Assembly (NCBI RefSeq): GCF_002234615.1
Contig: NZ_NMQW01000023.1
Span: 124,001 to 188,000 of the forward strand
Direction: 5' to 3'
DNA length: 64,000 bases
Source: Paenibacillus rigui
GTDB taxonomy: Bacteria; Bacillota; Bacilli; Paenibacillales; NBRC-103111
The translations under genes were made by a program, and so were the position numbers. The notes below the pieces were generated by a model. The model saw only the letters and a list, made by a program, of their open reading frames with translations. It ran no database searches and was not told the DNA's origin. This document shows positions 33,363 through 41,665 of this stretch, piece by piece. Numbering within the stretch: the first letter of the stretch is position 1; each line of letters starts with the position of its first letter.

Positions 33363-34150
33363 TGCCGATCTATACGACGATAGGCGAGCATCTGGTTGAA
33401 TTCACGAGCTCGAGTGACCGGATGCTGGCCATGCTAGCGGTTCATTTTCCATGTCATGTCCCGGCGGAGCCCTTAGGTAAAGCCCCTGATCTTGTCATTC
33501 ATATCGAGGCGGGATACGGTGTATCCTTCGTCGATGATGAGGTTACCATTACGGAAGAGCCGGGCCGCATTCGGTTCCGCAGGGCAGACTATTTGCTCGT
33601 CACGGATGAAGCATATCGCGAGGCCCGAATATTCGTCTTTGATGAGCTGGCTTTGAAGCATGCTCTAATGAATTTGTACAGCGCCTATATCGTTCATCAC
33701 GGTTGGGGGCTGCTGCTTCATTCGTCCTGTGTCATTGCGGATGGCAGGGCGCATCTGTTCGCTGGTCCGAGCGGTGCCGGTAAATCGACGGTGGCTAAGC
33801 TTTCGCATCCGAGGGAGCTTCTCTCCGATGAGGCGGCGCTGGTCAAAATTACACCGGGCCATATGACGGTGTTTAATTCCCCCTTCCGCAGCGAGCTGGC
33901 GGCAACAGGCAGGGAGCAGAGCAGTACGTTGGCAAGCGTTCATCTGCTGTACCAGGCGCACAGCAATCGAAGGATCGGTCTGAGCAAATCGGAAGGACTG
34001 CTCCAGCTGCTGGATAAAATCTTTTATTGGGCCCACAGCCCGGAAGAAACGCGCAAGGTGCTGCACGCCGTGCATGTGCTGGCCGGCACGGTGCCGATCT
34101 ATGAGCTGCATTTTCAGCAGAACAACACATTTTGGGAGTTGATTTCCTGA
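33359..34150 (+). CDS. HPr-kinase-like protein (RiPP kinase, first set)
   Basis: A 263-residue protein related to the C-terminal domain of HPr kinase. A conserved His lies in LLLHSS (His121), Walker A is GPSGAGKST (136-144), and the acidic motif is LLSDEAA where HPr kinase and the paralogue at 39982 have SDD. Homologues in paeninodin-type clusters phosphorylate the C-terminal Ser of the precursor. The nearby 60-residue peptide ends in Lys, so any target Ser would be internal (Ser30 or Ser57). It is translationally coupled to the precursor by ATGA. A second ATG at 33362 is possible. Confidence 0.8.
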   Translation: MMPIYTTIGEHLVEFTSSSDRMLAMLAVHFPCHVPAEPLGKAPDLVIHIEAGYGVSFVDDEVTITEEPGRIRFRRADYLLVTDEAYREARIFVFDELALKHALMNLYSAYIVHHGWGLLLHSSCVIADGRAHLFAGPSGAGKSTVAKLSHPRELLSDEAALVKITPGHMTVFNSPFRSELAATGREQSSTLASVHLLYQAHSNRRIGLSKSEGLLQLLDKIFYWAHSPEETRKVLHAVHVLAGTVPIYELHFQQNNTFWELIS

Positions 34151-34416
34151 TGACCCAATACGTATGGCGAAATCAGTACGAGACCGTCGAATTGGACGGG
34201 GAGTGGATTATCCTCAATACCGATAGCTTTACCGTTACGAAATTGAATGATCTCGGGGGCTTTTGCTGGACATTGCTTCAGTCCGCCCAGACGCTGCCGG
34301 CGCTGCTCCAGGCAGTGCACGAGCAGTATGAGGCTGTAAGTCCGACAGCGGAACAAGAGCTCGAATCGTTCGTTACCGATTTAATGCAAAGAGGGCTATT
34401 GAAATATGCGGTTTAG
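34150..34416 (+). CDS. PqqD-like precursor-recognition protein (first set)
   Basis: An 88-residue protein with the PqqD/RRE layout: three short strands (YETVELDGEWIILN), then helices with FTVTKLNDLGGFCWTLL and a C-terminal helix LESFVTDLMQRGLL. PqqD-like proteins bind the leader of a RiPP precursor and present it to enzymes. The ATG at 34150 overlaps the kinase stop (TGATG) and follows GGAG. It is paralogous to B1 at 40915. Confidence 0.82.
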   Translation: MTQYVWRNQYETVELDGEWIILNTDSFTVTKLNDLGGFCWTLLQSAQTLPALLQAVHEQYEAVSPTAEQELESFVTDLMQRGLLKYAV

Positions 34417-34858
34417 TAAGGATACGATGCTGCTTCTATACAACGCGATTGATAAGCACGGAAGTATCGATCTTCCCGCTCACGGCCATAGCATGTTTCC
34501 CCTCATCAACGAAGGGGAGATCTGCCGGTTCGAAAGCTGCGACGGCTCTTTGCTGAAGAAAGGGGATATTGCCCTGTTCCATTCCTGGAACGGACAATTG
34601 GTCGCGCACCGCTTTTACCGCCATGAAACGATTCGGCAGCGCCCCTGTCTCGTGTTCAAAGGAGATACGAATTGGGGACCCGACGAGCCGGTCGTTCAGG
34701 AGCAGCTTATCGGGAAGCTGGTACGCATACAAAAAAGAAATACGATTGTCCATGTAACCGACGGGATGGTTAAACTATGGAGCAAGATTATCGTTTCGTT
34801 TCCCTTCTTGTCCTTGCTCTTGAAGCTATGCGTAATCCCCAGAAGGTTCCACTATTGA
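34406..34858 (+). CDS. SipW-like S24/S26 peptidase
   Basis: A 150-residue peptidase of the ER-type signal peptidase group. The nucleophile Ser is in LPAHGHSMFPLI. The second box is LVAHRFYRH, where SipW-type enzymes have His in place of Lys, and FKGDTNWGPDEPV is the conserved KGDxN motif. A hydrophobic C-terminal segment (LWSKIIVSFPFLSLLLKL) could anchor it. In lasso clusters a B2 transglutaminase-like protease removes the leader; this operon lacks B2, so this enzyme may do that job for the 60-residue precursor. This is inference. It overlaps the PqqD gene by 11 bp. Confidence 0.82.
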   Translation: MRFSKDTMLLLYNAIDKHGSIDLPAHGHSMFPLINEGEICRFESCDGSLLKKGDIALFHSWNGQLVAHRFYRHETIRQRPCLVFKGDTNWGPDEPVVQEQLIGKLVRIQKRNTIVHVTDGMVKLWSKIIVSFPFLSLLLKLCVIPRRFHY

Positions 34859-36636
34859 ACAAGCGCCGCAGGAAGCACCGCCCGTTTGCTTTCCTATACC
34901 CTGCTATGGCCAGGCAATGGAAAGCTTACCTGGGGCTTTTGCTCGGTATGCTGGCCGACGTCGCCTTAACGTTTGCGTTCGCCTGGTTTCTCGGGAACAT
35001 GACGGACGCCGCCGTAGCAGGCGACTGGAATCAAATGAAATCCTTGCTGCCGCTTGGCGCAGGGTTGATTGTCGTAAGCATTGCGGCTGCCTATGGCCAG
35101 GAGTATATGGATACGGCAGCGGTGGAAGGCGTGAAGAAGGAGTTCAAATCGCGGCTGCACCGGCATATCATGCTTCTTCCGGTAGACAGCTTTGCGAAGC
35201 AGCCCTCGGGCCAGCTGTTGTCCCACTTTACGCATGACATCGACAATATGGACGGTGTTCTCGGATCGAGCCTCATGCGGTTGATTAAACTCCCTTTGGT
35301 CACAGCCGGTATATTCATCTATTTGCTCCGGATCAGCTGGGAATTATGTGTTCTGGCGATCGTTCTGGCGCCTCTGGCCGTACTGGCGGGAGGCCTCTTC
35401 GGGTGGCTTTTGCGCCGCAACGGCCGGAGCATTCACCAGCTTGCCGGTCAGACCAGCAGCCTGCTCAGTGAAACGATGTGGGGCTTCCTCGTCATTCGGT
35501 CGTTCGCTGTGGAAGGTTGGTTTCACCGCAAATACGAGAGCCAGAATCAGGAGCGGTACCGCCTGGAATTAAAGGATGCGAAGCTTCGCGGGTGGTTTCA
35601 TGCGGGAGGGGATGCGCTGGGGACGGTTGTTTTTGTAGGCAGTCTTTGCGCAGGCGCGTATTTTGTCCTGGACAATCGCTTGTCGGTAGGGTCCTTGTTA
35701 ACCTTCGTGAATCTTACGAATCATTTGATCTATCCGCTGACAGGCTTTGCCGGTTTGTGGGCAGGTATGCAGAGATCGCTCTCCGCAGTGGAAAGGCTGT
35801 CGCAATGTCTGGAAATGCCGATCGTATCCGATACCTTCCACGAGAATCGAGTTCCGAAGCCGCTGGAGCAAGAGATTGAATTCCGGAGCATGACGTTCGG
35901 TTACGAGGGGGAGAGGAACGTATTCGAAGGGCTGCAGCTTCGCATTCCGGCAGGGAAAATGACGGCGATCGTCGGGCCCAGCGGGGCAGGCAAGAGCACG
36001 CTGTTCAGCCTGCTGCAAGGGTTTTACAAGCCGCATGAGGGCTCCATCCTTATCGACGGGCGCAGCATCCAGGAGTTGTCCCCTTCACAATTCAGAAGCT
36101 TATTCGCGTATGTTTCTCAAGAGACCTTTCTGTTTAGCGGCTCGATTCGCGACAATCTATTGCTGGCACGGCCAGGCATGACGGAAATGGAGATGATGCG
36201 GGCGGCCGCAGCGGCCCATATCCATGCTTTCGTGATGTCTTTGCCTGAGGGATACGATACCCTCATCGGCGAAAGAGGGCTAAGCTTATCCGGAGGTCAG
36301 AGACAACGCCTCGCCATAGCCCGAGCCCTATTGAAGGATGCGCCGATCCTGCTTCTTGATGAGGCGACCTCGGCAGTGGACAGTGTGACGGAGCAGCAAT
36401 TGAAAGAAGCCTTGGCACGGATAATGAAGCATCGCACGACGCTGGTGATTGCCCACCGGCTGTCCACAATCCAGCATGCGGACCGGATTATCGTCATGGA
36501 TCAGGGAAAGATCGTGCAGTCAGGACGGCACGAGGAACTCATGAAGCAAGAAGGCTTGTATCGCAAATTATATCGCATGCAATCACAGGGAGGAGAGGCA
36601 GCCGGTGATCCGTACTTTGATACACGCATTGTATGA
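34777..36636 (+). CDS. ABC exporter, fused permease-ATPase (first set)
   Basis: A 619-residue half-transporter. A six-helix type-1 exporter domain spans about residues 45-340. The ATPase has Walker A GPSGAGKST near residue 400, signature LSLSGGQRQRLAIARALL, Walker B ILLLDEATSAVDS and H-loop IAHRLST. There is no C39 peptidase domain, so cleavage must be done by another protein, possibly the S26 enzyme. The first ATG overlaps the peptidase gene by 82 bp; an ATG at 34828 is another option, and neither has a strong ribosome site. It is paralogous to D at 42868. Confidence 0.92.
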   Translation: MEQDYRFVSLLVLALEAMRNPQKVPLLNKRRRKHRPFAFLYPAMARQWKAYLGLLLGMLADVALTFAFAWFLGNMTDAAVAGDWNQMKSLLPLGAGLIVVSIAAAYGQEYMDTAAVEGVKKEFKSRLHRHIMLLPVDSFAKQPSGQLLSHFTHDIDNMDGVLGSSLMRLIKLPLVTAGIFIYLLRISWELCVLAIVLAPLAVLAGGLFGWLLRRNGRSIHQLAGQTSSLLSETMWGFLVIRSFAVEGWFHRKYESQNQERYRLELKDAKLRGWFHAGGDALGTVVFVGSLCAGAYFVLDNRLSVGSLLTFVNLTNHLIYPLTGFAGLWAGMQRSLSAVERLSQCLEMPIVSDTFHENRVPKPLEQEIEFRSMTFGYEGERNVFEGLQLRIPAGKMTAIVGPSGAGKSTLFSLLQGFYKPHEGSILIDGRSIQELSPSQFRSLFAYVSQETFLFSGSIRDNLLLARPGMTEMEMMRAAAAAHIHAFVMSLPEGYDTLIGERGLSLSGGQRQRLAIARALLKDAPILLLDEATSAVDSVTEQQLKEALARIMKHRTTLVIAHRLSTIQHADRIIVMDQGKIVQSGRHEELMKQEGLYRKLYRMQSQGGEAAGDPYFDTRIV

Positions 36637-37654
36637 CCCCGGCGGGCGGCTGCCGGAAGAGACGGAGGTGTATGAGCACGCACTGCGGGATGCGGATTGT
36701 ACGGCGGTGTCTCCGACGGTCTATTATTTATTGAAGCAGCGGGGATTGCTGGAGCAGGTCCCTCCCTTTTTTGCCGAACGAATGAAGCAGAGCTTTGACG
36801 ATACCGTGTGCCGCAATGTATTTATCAAACATCAACTGATGCAGCTGCTAGCGCTATTTGAGCGTATGCACATTCCAGTCATTCCCCTGAAGGGAACACG
36901 GCTTGCGGAGCGCTATTTCGGCCATATCGGCGCGAGGGCTACGACGGATATCGATCTGCTCGTACGCAAACACGATTTGAATCAAGCGTTGCAGTGCGTG
37001 CAAGCCCAGGGCTACACGATGGGGCAGCGGCCAAACCGCTCCCATTTTCACTGGAGTCTCAGCAAGCGGCTACCGCATGGAGACATTCCGCTGACCGTCG
37101 AGCTGCATTGGGGCCTGTTGAGGGAGAAGACGTCCGCTATCGATATGGATGAATTTTGGGAACAAGCTGTTCCCATGGATCCGTTCAAGCATGTGCTGGA
37201 GCTGTCGGACTACCATACGTTCTATCATGTTTGTCTTCATGGCTGGAGCCATAAGCTGGATTCCCTTAAATATTATATGGATATTCTGCAGGTGATCTCT
37301 GTCTCCAAAGGGGAGATAGCTCATGCCCGGTTCCTAAAGGATACGGCAGCACACCAAACCTCAAGAAGAGTAGCCCGCACATTGGCGGAGGTTTTCCACT
37401 ATTTTCCGCATTCGGCGGACCTGTACCGGTTTCCGTCGGGGAGAAGGATCCGCTCGCCTTGGCTGAATCGGGTTCATTACGAATTGTTAGATTTTGATTC
37501 GGTGAAGCATATGGCGGCTTCTGTATCCGCTGCCGGGATGGCTGTTCTAAGCAAAATAAATTCCCATTCTTTTGGGACAAAAAAGCTGCAGGAAGTAGTT
37601 GACACTGAAACCAGAAGATGCTATTCTGAAAATGTTCTTAATAAAGAACAATAA
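36605..37654 (+). CDS. Nucleotidyltransferase-like protein (first set)
   Basis: A 349-residue protein of the uncharacterised NTP_transf_5 family. The core is VIPLKGTRLAERYFGHIGARATTDIDLLV, with the metal-binding DID pair typical of the DNA polymerase beta-like fold. VELHWGLL and a helical C-terminal half follow. Homologues occur in paeninodin-type clusters, where their role is unclear. It begins with GTG after GGAGAGG and overlaps the exporter by 32 bp. The promoter of the lasso operon lies inside its last codons. It is paralogous to 41666. Confidence 0.8.
   Translation: MIRTLIHALYDPGGRLPEETEVYEHALRDADCTAVSPTVYYLLKQRGLLEQVPPFFAERMKQSFDDTVCRNVFIKHQLMQLLALFERMHIPVIPLKGTRLAERYFGHIGARATTDIDLLVRKHDLNQALQCVQAQGYTMGQRPNRSHFHWSLSKRLPHGDIPLTVELHWGLLREKTSAIDMDEFWEQAVPMDPFKHVLELSDYHTFYHVCLHGWSHKLDSLKYYMDILQVISVSKGEIAHARFLKDTAAHQTSRRVARTLAEVFHYFPHSADLYRFPSGRRIRSPWLNRVHYELLDFDSVKHMAASVSAAGMAVLSKINSHSFGTKKLQEVVDTETRRCYSENVLNKEQ
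37599..37649 (+). promoter_or_regulatory. Lasso-operon promoter with SinR-type operator
   Basis: TTGACA (37599-37604) and TATTCT (37622-37627) are 17 bp apart, inside the end of the preceding gene. GTTCTTA-AT-AAAGAAC (37634-37649), two inverted GTTCTYT-like boxes, covers the expected start of transcription. Confidence 0.75.
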
Positions 37655-37726
37655 ACGGTGTTTAAACTAAATTTTAGCACTGAATGAAGATTTAATTCGT
37701 CGAAATTGAGGTTGTGTACCAAAAAT

Positions 37727-37742
37727 GTTCTCTATCGAGAAT
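37727..37742. promoter_or_regulatory. SinR-type operator, second site of lasso operon
   Basis: GTTCTCT-AT-CGAGAAT has one perfect GTTCTYT box and one imperfect inverted partner. It lies 46 bp before the cyclase start. Confidence 0.65.
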
Positions 37743-37788
37743 AAATAATCCCCTATTATCGCTTATCATGCTGCAGTTGGAGGAAATC

Positions 37789-39729
37789 ATGAGCGCCATA
37801 ACCGGATTGTATCCATTGAATCAAGAGCCCCTACAGGTGGAGCATGGCCATAAGTTGATGCTAGGGTTACAGCATTATCCCTGTGACGATGTTCGCGTAT
37901 GGTATACCGACAGCATATTCCTCGGCTGCCATGCCCAACATATCACACCCGAATCGGTGCACGAGCAGCTGCCAGGCTATGATTCGGAGAGACAGCTGGC
38001 GATTACAGCGGACGCGATGATAGACAACCGTGCGGAGCTGTTCCGGCTGCTGCAAATAGAGCACGGTCGAGCTAAGGAAATGACAGACAGCGAGCTCATC
38101 TTGCTGGCTTATGATAAATGGGATACGAATGCACCGAAGTATCTGATCGGCGACTTTGCCTTTATGATTTGGGACGAGAGAAAACGGCGGCTGTTCGGAG
38201 CCAGAGACTTTTCCGGAAGCCGGACGCTCTATTATACCCGCAATCGCGAGCGGTTTGCCTTCTGCACCGTGATCGAACCGCTCTTGTCCTTGCCTCAGGC
38301 GAGCAGGAAGCTGAACGAGCAATGGCTTGCCCAATATTTGGCCATATCGGCGATGGTGGATGTGGTAGACGTTCATTCGACCGTATACGCGGATGTGGAG
38401 CAGCTGCCGCCCTCTCACAGTGTGGTCGTCTCGGATAGCGGCATCGAGCTATCAAGATATTGCACGATTACCCGCGGCGAACGCTTGAAACTGAAGTCGA
38501 ATGAGGAATACGTCGAAGCGTTTCAGGACGTGTTTCAACAAGCGGTAACCTCGCGCTTGCGTACGCACCGCCAGGTGGGAGCGCAGCTGAGCGGAGGGCT
38601 CGATTCCGGCTCCATCGTGAGCTTTGCGGCCCGGGCGCTGCGAAACGACAACAGACCGCTTCACACGTTCAGTCACGTGCCTTCAGCGGGCTTCAAGGAC
38701 TTCACCTCCAAACGGTTTATGGCGGATGAGAGTCCGTTCATACGATCCACGGTACAGCATGTGGGCGGCATTAAGGATCACTATTTGCAATTCGAAGATA
38801 ACAATTCATTTACCGAAATTGACAGCTTTCTCCATATGATGGAAATGCCCTACAAGTTCTTCGAGAACTCCTTCTGGCTGCGGGGCATCTTCGAGAAGGC
38901 GCGTGATCACGGAGTCGGCGTGCTGCTTAACGGAGGCAGAGGAAATCTTACGATATCCTGGGGCTCGGCCATTGATTATTACGCGACGCTGCTCAAGCGA
39001 ATGAAATGGGTTCGGCTGAAGCAGGAGCTTCACCAGTACAGCCATAATGTGGGCGGGAGCCGGCTGCGCAATTTGCCGCTCATAGCGAGAACCGCCTTTC
39101 CGGTCCTGGATCGTCTATTTCCGGTCGGCCAATCGTATCAGTTTCCCGTCATCATCAATCCGGAATTCGCCAAAAGAACCGAAGTGTTCGACAAGCTGAG
39201 GGCGCATGGGATGGATGAGTCCGGCTGGTATGCGAGCTCCAATGCGTACGATTTAAGAAAAAAGCACTTTGAGGAGCTGTTTCACTGGAATGCGAGCAAC
39301 ACGCTGGCGACCAAGATGTCCTTGCGGTTCGGATTGTGGAAGCGCGACCCGACCAATGATTTGCGTGTCATCCGGTTCTGCCTGTCCGTTCCGGAGGAGC
39401 AGTACGTTCAGAACGGGCTGGACCGGGCACTCATCCGAAGATCAACCGAGAGGCTGCTGCCGGATCAGGTCCGATTGAATCAAAAGGTGCAGGGAGTGCA
39501 GGGTGCCGACTGGGTTCATCGGATGATGCCTTACTGGAGGACGTTTCGCGAGGAGCTGGAGCAGCTGAGCCAGGACGAGAGAACGCTGCAGTTCCTCGAT
39601 GGCCGGGTGCTGAGGAAGGCGCTTGCGAAGGTGAATGACGGTGTCACCCCGGAGCTAGCAGTCGACCCGGACTACAAGGTACTCATGCGCAGCTTGATCG
39701 TACATCGCTTTATGAAAAAAGTAACTTGA
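37789..39729 (+). CDS. Lasso cyclase, asparagine-synthetase-like (C protein)
   Basis: A 646-residue asparagine-synthase-like protein. The N-terminal glutaminase-like domain starts MSAITGLY with Ser where true glutaminases have Cys2, so it cannot use Gln. The ATP-pyrophosphatase domain carries QLSGGLDSGSIVSFAA near residue 268. In lasso biosynthesis this enzyme adenylates the ring-closing Asp or Glu side chain and joins it to the new N-terminus. The ATG at 37789 follows TTGGAGGAAATC; an upstream in-frame GTG at 37714 lacks a ribosome site and crosses an operator. It is the first gene of C-A-K-B1-B2-E-D, the paeninodin order. Confidence 0.92.
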   Translation: MSAITGLYPLNQEPLQVEHGHKLMLGLQHYPCDDVRVWYTDSIFLGCHAQHITPESVHEQLPGYDSERQLAITADAMIDNRAELFRLLQIEHGRAKEMTDSELILLAYDKWDTNAPKYLIGDFAFMIWDERKRRLFGARDFSGSRTLYYTRNRERFAFCTVIEPLLSLPQASRKLNEQWLAQYLAISAMVDVVDVHSTVYADVEQLPPSHSVVVSDSGIELSRYCTITRGERLKLKSNEEYVEAFQDVFQQAVTSRLRTHRQVGAQLSGGLDSGSIVSFAARALRNDNRPLHTFSHVPSAGFKDFTSKRFMADESPFIRSTVQHVGGIKDHYLQFEDNNSFTEIDSFLHMMEMPYKFFENSFWLRGIFEKARDHGVGVLLNGGRGNLTISWGSAIDYYATLLKRMKWVRLKQELHQYSHNVGGSRLRNLPLIARTAFPVLDRLFPVGQSYQFPVIINPEFAKRTEVFDKLRAHGMDESGWYASSNAYDLRKKHFEELFHWNASNTLATKMSLRFGLWKRDPTNDLRVIRFCLSVPEEQYVQNGLDRALIRRSTERLLPDQVRLNQKVQGVQGADWVHRMMPYWRTFREELEQLSQDERTLQFLDGRVLRKALAKVNDGVTPELAVDPDYKVLMRSLIVHRFMKKVT

Positions 39730-39745
39730 AGGGAGGTGAATATGG

Positions 39746-39883
39746 ATGAAAAAAGAATGGAAAAAACCTGCATTGGAAGTGCTGGAAGTGAACCAAACGA
39801 TGGCTTCCACTACAAACGGTCCTTTCACGGACGAAGCTTACATTCCAGGACAATGGTCCGCTAATCCGCGTTTTACGAGCTAG
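39746..39883 (+). CDS. Lasso peptide precursor (A)
   Basis: A 45-residue precursor with GGGAGG 9 nt upstream. The leader has Trp5-x-x-Pro8-x-Leu10 and ends near Thr18-Met19-Ala20, very like paeninodin-type leaders. The core is Ala/Ser-Thr-Thr-Asn-Gly-Pro then FTDEAYIPGQW and ends in Ser45. If cleavage follows Met19 (Thr at -2), Asp29 is core position 10, one more than the largest usual ring. If it follows Ala20, Ser is residue 1 and Asp29 is position 9, a normal ring. The C-terminal Ser fits phosphorylation by the K kinase. An alternative ATG at 39742 is in another frame and meaningless. Confidence 0.9.
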   Translation: MKKEWKKPALEVLEVNQTMASTTNGPFTDEAYIPGQWSANPRFTS

Positions 39884-39904
39884 TCCTGTCTGCAAGCCTT
39901 GAGT

Positions 39905-39957
39905 GTGGTTAGAGCCCTTATACGCCAATTGAGTATAAGGGCTCTAAGCATAACCAC
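39905..39957 (+). terminator. Long stem-loop after the lasso precursor gene
   Basis: AGAGCCCTTATAC pairs perfectly with GTATAAGGGCTCT, extended by outer GTGGTTA and TAACCAC arms. No T-run follows, so it is more likely an mRNA-stabilising or processing hairpin, or a partial terminator, that raises precursor over enzyme levels. Confidence 0.7.
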
Positions 39958-39981
39958 CGATATCAATTTGGAGTGATTGTC

Positions 39982-40914
39982 ATGATAGAAATCAAGAACA
40001 AGGTCGTATACAAAGCTTTCGGATTGCACATCTCAAGTGACATCGCGTTACCGGAGCTGCCGGCAATCCAGCCGCTGGCTCAGAAGTCGGACGTCGATAT
40101 CGAGTCGGAGCCTCATGCGCCATTCCGATTCGAGCTGGAGGCCATCCCTTACAAGCACGTTGTCGAAGGCAATGCGGTCATGGTCTATATTCCGGACACC
40201 GCTTATTTTCGTATCAGCGAGGGAAACCGGATTACGGTTGCCTCGGTTCCCGGAGCCGACGAGGATTTGATTCGTCTTTACATCCTTGGCACTTGTATGG
40301 GCGCGCTGCTGATGCAGAGAAGAATGATGCCGCTGCATGGGAGCGCCATCGCAATTGATGGCAAAGCCTATGCTTTTGTCGGAGAGTCGGGAGCAGGGAA
40401 ATCGACATTAGCCTCCGCTTTTCTGAATCAGGGGTACCCATTACTGAGTGATGACCTTATTGCCGTATCCCTGTCGGAGCAGGATGGCACCGCTTATGTT
40501 ACGCCTGCTTTTCCACAGCAAAAGCTATGGGAGGACAGTCTGCATCAGCTCGGCAGGTCAACCGACCCGTATCGCTCGATTTACGGCAGAGAGACCAAGT
40601 TCAGTGTCCCGGTCACCTCCAATTATTTCGCGGAGCCGCTCCCGCTTGCCGGCGTCTTCGAATTGGTCAAAACAGAAGAAGAGCGGATTGATCTTCGGCC
40701 CATACCTAAGCTGGACCGTCTGCAGACTTTGTACTGCCACACATTCCGTCAATTTCTTATCCCCCGTCTTGGCTTAATGGAATGGCATTTCCAAATTTCC
40801 GCAGCGCTCATCCAACAGATTCGCATGTACCAATTGCGCAGGCCTGCCGCCGGCTTTACCGCCCCGCAGCTCATATCGCGGTTGTTAGATTCTTTATCCA
40901 CGGAGGAATCCTAA
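39982..40914 (+). CDS. Lasso peptide kinase, HPr-kinase-like (K)
   Basis: A 310-residue protein with an N-terminal extension and an HPr-kinase-like C-terminal domain. PLHGSAIAI holds the conserved His119, Walker A is GESGAGKST (134-142), and LLSDDLIAV gives the acidic pair Asp157/Asp158. Homologues in paeninodin clusters phosphorylate the C-terminal Ser of the precursor. The precursor here ends in Ser, so the same reaction is expected. The ATG at 39982 follows TTGGAG by 8 nt. B1 begins right at its stop. Confidence 0.88.
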   Translation: MIEIKNKVVYKAFGLHISSDIALPELPAIQPLAQKSDVDIESEPHAPFRFELEAIPYKHVVEGNAVMVYIPDTAYFRISEGNRITVASVPGADEDLIRLYILGTCMGALLMQRRMMPLHGSAIAIDGKAYAFVGESGAGKSTLASAFLNQGYPLLSDDLIAVSLSEQDGTAYVTPAFPQQKLWEDSLHQLGRSTDPYRSIYGRETKFSVPVTSNYFAEPLPLAGVFELVKTEEERIDLRPIPKLDRLQTLYCHTFRQFLIPRLGLMEWHFQISAALIQQIRMYQLRRPAAGFTAPQLISRLLDSLSTEES

Positions 40915-41208
40915 ATGATGACCAATAAAACCGTTTCACTCAAGGAAAGTTACGTTCAGGCCAAAGGAAATATCGTTAGCGACATGGGCGGGGAGAAGGT
41001 CATGCTAAGCGTCCATAATGGAAAGTACTACAATCTCGGCGAAGTCGGCGGGACAATTTGGGATTGCCTTGCCGTGCCCGCATCGGTTCAAGAGGTGGTA
41101 TCGGCATTGATGTCGGAATACCAGGTGGAGCAAGGGGAATGCGAGCAGCAGGTGGTTTCGTTTATGGAGCACCTATTGGAGGAAAAGCTCATTGGGATTC
41201 ATTCATAA
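40915..41208 (+). CDS. Lasso leader-binding PqqD-like protein (B1)
   Basis: A 97-residue PqqD-fold protein: VMLSVHNGKYYNLGEVGGTIWDCL is the strand-helix core, followed by helices to the end. B1 binds the YxxPxL-type leader of the precursor and hands it to the B2 protease. GGAGGAA lies 8 nt before the ATG, which directly follows the kinase stop. It overlaps B2 by 17 bp. Confidence 0.9.
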   Translation: MMTNKTVSLKESYVQAKGNIVSDMGGEKVMLSVHNGKYYNLGEVGGTIWDCLAVPASVQEVVSALMSEYQVEQGECEQQVVSFMEHLLEEKLIGIHS

Positions 41209-41644
41209 GCTGAGAACCTTCGTTTCATTGGATATGAAAACTATGCTTCTGTTCATAGAAGCTTTTGGCTATTTGGCCTGGGGCCGCGTGCTGATTTCGG
41301 TACCCTTCGCCAAGGTTGCACCCTCGTTGGGGGCTGCGATGCAGGAAACCTCGGAGGCAAGATATGAACCGGACATAGCTGTTTTAACTCGTGTGCACGA
41401 TGCAATTCGAATTGCAAGCCGGCATACACCCTGGGACAGCAAATGTCTGGTCAGAGCCATTGCCGCTTTGAAAATGCTGGAAAGGCGTCAGATCGAAAGC
41501 ACGTTATATTTAGGAATAGCGAGGGATGATTCCAGACAAATGATTGCTCATGCCTGGCTCCGCAGCGGTCCGTTCTATATTACAGGCGCGGAAGAGATGA
41601 GCCGGTTTGAGGTCGTCGGAACATTCGCAAAACATGTAAAGTAA
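41192..41644 (+). CDS. Lasso leader peptidase, transglutaminase-like (B2)
   Basis: A 150-residue cysteine protease of the lasso B2 family. The likely nucleophile is the Cys in DSKCLVRAIAALKML, the His is in IAHAWLR, and an Asp or similar acid follows. It removes the leader so the cyclase can close the ring. It begins with TTG, supported by GGAGG 9 nt upstream, inside the end of B1. The N-terminal hydrophobic segment (LLFIEAFGYLAWGRVLI) is typical of B2 proteins. Confidence 0.9.
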   Translation: MGFIHKLRTFVSLDMKTMLLFIEAFGYLAWGRVLISVPFAKVAPSLGAAMQETSEARYEPDIAVLTRVHDAIRIASRHTPWDSKCLVRAIAALKMLERRQIESTLYLGIARDDSRQMIAHAWLRSGPFYITGAEEMSRFEVVGTFAKHVK

Positions 41645-41665
41645 ATCATAATGAAGGTGAATAAA

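Noticed and set aside
39742-39861. Alternative ORF starting at ATG 39742 over the lasso precursor
   Set aside because: It is 4 bp before the real ATG in another frame, is closer to the ribosome site than ideal, and shows no leader or core pattern.
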